Shown here piece after piece: positions 7,701 to 10,322 of a stretch of 10,322 nucleotides of DNA. The DNA comes from Treponema sp. GTDB taxonomy: Bacteria; Spirochaetota; Spirochaetia; Treponematales; Breznakiellaceae. Position numbers and translations under genes: made by a program. How positions within the stretch are numbered: position 1 is the stretch's first letter; the number at the start of each line of letters is the position of its first letter. The notes under the pieces are model-generated. The model ran no database searches. It was given only the letters and a program-made list of their open reading frames with translations, and had not been told where the DNA came from. The stretch is taken from contig JAIRRU010000161.1 of NCBI GenBank assembly GCA_031255815.1, positions 1-10,322 of the forward strand, given 5' to 3'.

Positions 7701-7953
7701 TATCGACGCGCGGCTGGCGAAAGAAATGGGCGGCATCGAAAACATCAAAGCCCTTATCAGGGCCCATAACCGGATGGGCGGAACCCTCATCAATATTAAT
7801 GTGGTATCCAAAGACAAGATTCTGGAAGCTCACGCCAATCCCGGCAAGTACCCCGATCTGGTGGTGCGGGTAACCGGTTACAGCGCCTTCTTTAAATCCC
7901 TGTCCCCTGAGTACCGGCAGCAGGTAGTTGACCGTTGGCTTGCCTACGCATAG
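7699..7953 (+). pseudogene. Glycyl radical enzyme remnant, C-terminal radical domain
   Basis: Translated from 7699, the frame gives DIDARLAKEMGGIENIKALI, then GGTLININVVSKDKILEAH, then NPGKYPDLVVRVTGYSAFF and KSLSPEYRQQVVDR, ending at TAG 7951-7953. This is the C-terminal domain of pyruvate-formate-lyase/dehydratase-type glycyl radical enzymes; RVTGYSAFF carries the Gly that would hold the radical. It is one base out of frame with the preceding fragment. In known enzymes the VERGID-like region and this domain are separated by roughly 150-200 residues that are not present here, so an internal deletion is likely. The nearest ATG (7726) lies inside the domain, with no proper Shine-Dalgarno. A short stand-alone radical domain of the YfiD/GrcA kind is conceivable but less likely. 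Confidence 0.85.
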
Positions 7954-8146
7954 TACGGTGTATGATGCAGTGAAAGAATACAAACAGCTCCTGTATGGGA
8001 ATAATTTTATATCAGACTGGAAAGATCGTTGTAAAATTCTCCTCGGGCCGAATAAAGTTCAATGTTATCGAGGCTGATTTTCATAGCGAATGGAATTATT
8101 CTATTACTGTCAATTCACAAAGCTGTTCATACATTTAGTAACATTT
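7954..8146. other. AT-richer intergenic stretch, no assignable gene
   Basis: The base composition is visibly richer in A and T than the flanks. A 39-codon open frame on the plus strand (GTG 7958 to TGA 8075-8077) contains KEYKQLLYGNNFISDWKDRC, and a 25-codon frame on the minus strand starts at an ATG near 8094. Neither has a Shine-Dalgarno or resembles a family I know. No convincing promoter, terminator hairpin or copy of the local hairpin repeat was found. It may be degraded coding DNA. Confidence 0.4.
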
Positions 8147-8299
8147 CTATAGCATGGTTTTTATCTTACCGGCATTTTCTTTGGTGAAAAAGGATTCGTT
8201 CCAACCGCAGAGCCGGCAGCCGGAAAGGCCGGGTTCTTTGAGCTGCCCGAAAGCGCCTTCGATATCCGGTTGAAGGTTCACCATTGCGCCTATTCTTAT
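8147..8299 (-). pseudogene. Sugar phosphate isomerase/epimerase stump (N-terminal 50 residues)
   Basis: On the minus strand the frame reads RIGAMVNLQPDIEGAFGQL, then GLSGCRLCGWNESFFTKENAGKIKTML and TAG (8147-8149). This looks like the first strand and helices of a xylose-isomerase-like TIM barrel (sugar phosphate isomerase/epimerase): an IGAMV first strand, an E-x-A-F-x-Q-L-K helix, a G-L-x-x-C-x-L strand and a T-x-E-N-A-x-K-I-K helix. Such proteins are about 250-300 residues; this one stops at 50. An AGGAG lies at the right distance before an ATA codon (8297-8299) where ATG would be expected, so the start also looks mutated. The next ATG is at 8282-8284. It begins 35 bases after the stop of the uroporphyrinogen-decarboxylase-like gene, as the next cistron of that operon. 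Confidence 0.65.
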
Positions 8300-8334
8300 G
8301 ACTTCTCCTCTGGGGTTTGTGTAAGCCTGTTAGT

Positions 8335-9459
8335 TTAGTTTCGGTACTTTTCGACTTCCCTGTAACCTTCTTCCAGGTAAATCAGGAGGTTGCGTATGTA
8401 TCCCGGCTCGGGGACAGGATACTCCATATAGCCCGCGGAAAGTCCCAGGATGAAACGGCCAGACGGCGCGCCCGCCTCGACACAGCGGCGCATCAGATCG
8501 GTAAAGCGATCCGGTTCGGCCTGAATAACTTCCTGGATCTCGATATTTCCTTCCCAACCCAGGCGATTGCCGTAATTCCTGATAAGATCCGGCAGGTGAA
8601 TGTCCCCGTTTTTTGGCGGTTCCAGAGGGTTTAATACATCAATGCCCATCGTAATAAACCGTTCAATAAAGTTGTTCACTTTACCGTGGACGTGGAGCCA
8701 GGTATAGCCTCCGGCGTTGTGGATAAGATCGCAGAGCGGTTTGTCATAGTTGAAAACGAAATCATCAAAATCTTTGGGCGTCATAAGGGGAGGGATAAAC
8801 AATTCGGGGCCTACCCAGCTGAAAATGCCGCGGATACCGGCGTCTATGGCGTTTATGACATGCTGCCGCAGCCTGTCCGCAAAAACCGCCAGCGCCTGGC
8901 GGAGCAAATCCCGGCAGTCCACCGAAAAAAATGCCAGCGTCTCAGAACCCATAAGACGGTGGAGAACATAGGCCGCGTGATCAATACCGAAAAGTGTAAC
9001 TCCCTTATCGCAAACCCGCGCTTCCATGTCAAAATAACCTTTCGCCTGGAAGGGGAAAGGTTCGTAGGGCATGGAAAGAATGGCTTCAAGATCTTCCGGT
9101 TCTTTTACTGCATGTTCCATGGTATAACCCGGCGCATTGATAGTGGAAACCATGCGTCGCTCCCTAAGGTCGCCTTTCGGGGTGTGGTAGGTAAGGATGA
9201 GCTCTTTCCATAAAGCGGAATGGGGCTTATAGTCCCGGCTCACCAGCTTTTCCCTGTTCTGTCCCGCCGTCATATCGAAGGCCGAGCCTGCGCCGGCAAA
9301 CCAGTCGGATAATTCGGCAGCCTTGTGATAAACCGGTTCGTAATCAGGGTGGAGCATGGCCTGATCGGGCTGGAAGCCCCAAAGTTTAAGGGCCGGCCGA
9401 TCGATCTCCTTGCCCTGGAAAATACGGCAAAGCCGTTCCCGGTTTGTCAACGCTTTCAT
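8335..9459 (-). CDS. Uroporphyrinogen decarboxylase family protein (methyltransferase-like)
   Basis: This 374-residue protein of the URO-D/MtaA-like TIM-barrel superfamily (PF01208) opens with MKALTNRERLCRIFQGKEIDRP, the standard family N-terminus. Other family segments are GIFSWVGPELFIPPLMTPKDFDDF (split by helices, near residues 211-234), YTWLHVHGKVNNFI (His256, His258), GIDVLNPLEPP near 272-281 and GWEGNIEIQ near 301. HxH takes the place where the corrinoid methyltransferases MtaA/MtbA have zinc ligands, but the later Cys ligand is not evident. True haem-pathway HemE is unlikely, given the sugar-uptake context and divergent motifs. Many such paralogues sit in carbohydrate clusters with unknown reactions. 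ATG 9457-9459 is preceded by an AGGTGAGG-type Shine-Dalgarno. The gene follows a terminator-like hairpin after a binding-protein gene and precedes an epimerase stump. Confidence 0.85.
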   Translation of the reverse strand: MKALTNRERLCRIFQGKEIDRPALKLWGFQPDQAMLHPDYEPVYHKAAELSDWFAGAGSAFDMTAGQNREKLVSRDYKPHSALWKELILTYHTPKGDLRERRMVSTINAPGYTMEHAVKEPEDLEAILSMPYEPFPFQAKGYFDMEARVCDKGVTLFGIDHAAYVLHRLMGSETLAFFSVDCRDLLRQALAVFADRLRQHVINAIDAGIRGIFSWVGPELFIPPLMTPKDFDDFVFNYDKPLCDLIHNAGGYTWLHVHGKVNNFIERFITMGIDVLNPLEPPKNGDIHLPDLIRNYGNRLGWEGNIEIQEVIQAEPDRFTDLMRRCVEAGAPSGRFILGLSAGYMEYPVPEPGYIRNLLIYLEEGYREVEKYRN

Positions 9460-9474
9460 TGGTTTGCCTCACCT

Positions 9475-9516
9475 GAAAAAAGATAGGGGAATTTGCCTGA
9501 AAGCGCAATTCCCCTT
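9475..9516 (-). terminator. Rho-independent terminator after the second binding-protein gene
   Basis: On the minus strand, AGGGGAATT pairs with AATTCCCCT (arms at 9507-9515 and 9485-9493), with a further GC/GC inside and a short loop; ATC and then a run of six T (9475-9480) follow. This is a classical hairpin plus T tract, placed 21 bases past the TAA of the binding-protein gene. The Shine-Dalgarno of the next minus-strand gene follows almost at once, so partial read-through is likely and would give more binding protein than downstream enzyme. Confidence 0.75.
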
Positions 9517-9536
9517 AACACAATGCCTGCTCCTGC

Positions 9537-10322
9537 TTACTTCATGCGATTCAGCCGGGCCTGGTATATGGACATAAGTTCATCGAGACCAAGGCGTTTA
9601 AGATCCGCCATATAGCTGTCCCAGTTGGCAAGGTTTTTTTCGCCCATAATCAGAGCGGTCATAAGCTCGGAACAGTAGGTGTTGAGATCCGGAAGGATCT
9701 GGGCCTGGCGGTCGGATTCCGCGATAGTGGGGAAGGCCAGGCTGCCGGGCAAATTGCCTTCGTTAATGTAGACCGGCCACTTGCGATTTTCGTAGAAGTC
9801 GATCAGGTACTCGTTTTTGATAGCGAAACCCTCGGCATAACCCCTGGCCCGGCCGGCGTCGACAAGGGACTGGAGGATGTCGTGCTTATCGCCCTTCCTC
9901 ATGCGCGGGAACGGGGCCTGCCAGCAGGCGAAGGGGAGGGCTTCCGCCATGGCGGTCATATGCATGTCGTAGCCCACGTTGTTTTCGTTGATCTGGAAGC
10001 GTTCCCAGATGCCGTCGGGGTTCACTTTGTAGGTGTAACCTTCGATACCCCATTCGCCCAGGGTGGTGTACTCCTGGGTGTGGAAGTAGTCGATCATCTT
10101 GACCGCTTTTTCAACGTTTTTTGATTTAGCCGGGATAGAGTACATGCCTGAACCGAAATACTGGTTGACCCCTGGCTGCTCAAGCACCATATTCGGGGTA
10201 TCGGGATAGGCCCGGATCACCACAGGGGCGGTATAGGCGTTGGGCTGGCCCGCGGGAACGACGATCTGCTGATCGTTGTAGGTGTCCTGGAAATACTGGC
10301 CGAAGAACCCGATCTTATCGGC
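9537..10322 (-). CDS. Extracellular solute-binding protein, LplA-like (C-terminal 261 residues)
   Basis: The frame is open from the right edge (ADKIGFFGQYFQDTYND and onwards) to TAA at 9537-9539. A GTG at 10221-10223 is internal, since homologous-looking sequence continues upstream, so the gene is cut by the window edge rather than starting there. Family marks of LplA-type sugar-binding proteins include a YFGSGMYSIPAKSKNVEKA segment with the following AVKMIDYF helix, EWGIEGYTYKVNPDG, and a C-terminal helix ending LDELMSIYQARLNRMK. The corresponding part of the binding protein at 410-1915 has the same order (VWGLPVSSKKTDDALRFLDW) but clearly different sequence, so the two are paralogues and probably bind different ligands. 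A terminator follows. Confidence 0.88.
   Translation of the reverse strand, partial: ADKIGFFGQYFQDTYNDQQIVVPAGQPNAYTAPVVIRAYPDTPNMVLEQPGVNQYFGSGMYSIPAKSKNVEKAVKMIDYFHTQEYTTLGEWGIEGYTYKVNPDGIWERFQINENNVGYDMHMTAMAEALPFACWQAPFPRMRKGDKHDILQSLVDAGRARGYAEGFAIKNEYLIDFYENRKWPVYINEGNLPGSLAFPTIAESDRQAQILPDLNTYCSELMTALIMGEKNLANWDSYMADLKRLGLDELMSIYQARLNRMK

Noticed and set aside
7320..7817. 165-codon open frame on the minus strand over the enzyme remnant
   Set aside because: The plus strand shows glycyl-radical-enzyme sequence in the same bases. The minus frame is an antisense shadow with no family signal.
8317..8634. 105-codon open frame on the plus strand
   Set aside because: It is antisense to the uroporphyrinogen-decarboxylase-like gene and has no recognisable domain.

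Overview
The window looks like a carbohydrate-use region from a spirochaete, most likely a Treponema of the termite-gut type. That guess rests on three things: a signal peptide ending in VFA|GGQ, LplA/LplC-type sugar transporter parts, and intergenic spaces filled with hairpin repeats. No rRNA, tRNA or housekeeping marker is present, so the taxonomic call is inference only.

Left part, plus strand (1-7083): the 3' end of an LplC/YtcP-like ABC permease is followed by an LplA-like solute-binding protein, an FAD-dependent oxidoreductase, a heparinase II/III-like polysaccharide lyase and a right-handed beta-helix (pectate-lyase superfamily) protein. All face the same way, each has a good Shine-Dalgarno sequence, and the gaps are 57-282 bases. 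The binding protein has a signal peptide and the three enzymes have none. The simplest reading is that an oligosaccharide, plausibly uronate-containing, is imported by the transporter and broken down in the cytoplasm. The real substrate cannot be read from the sequence.

The gaps at 128-409 and 5218-5391, and part of 3346-3402, carry copies of a modular hairpin repeat: a variable-sequence hairpin, a conserved linker ending in TTAAAA, a GCATTTT palindrome, and in two of three full copies a second long hairpin with a conserved AACCG loop. Stem sequences differ between copies but pairing is kept. This is the most unusual feature of the window.

Middle part (7084-8334): a decay zone. It holds a headless, truncated piece of a glycyl-radical-enzyme activase (VTFSGGEP motif). 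This runs straight into a frameshifted and probably internally deleted glycyl radical enzyme that still has its C-terminal radical motif (RVTGYS). An AT-richer stretch with no assignable gene follows, then a 50-codon stump of a sugar phosphate isomerase/epimerase on the minus strand.

Right part, minus strand (8335-10322): the C-terminal 261 residues of a second LplA-like binding protein run in from the right edge, followed by a hairpin-plus-T-tract terminator, a uroporphyrinogen-decarboxylase-family protein and the epimerase stump. Two sugar-uptake clusters, each with its own binding protein, therefore converge on the pseudogene zone.
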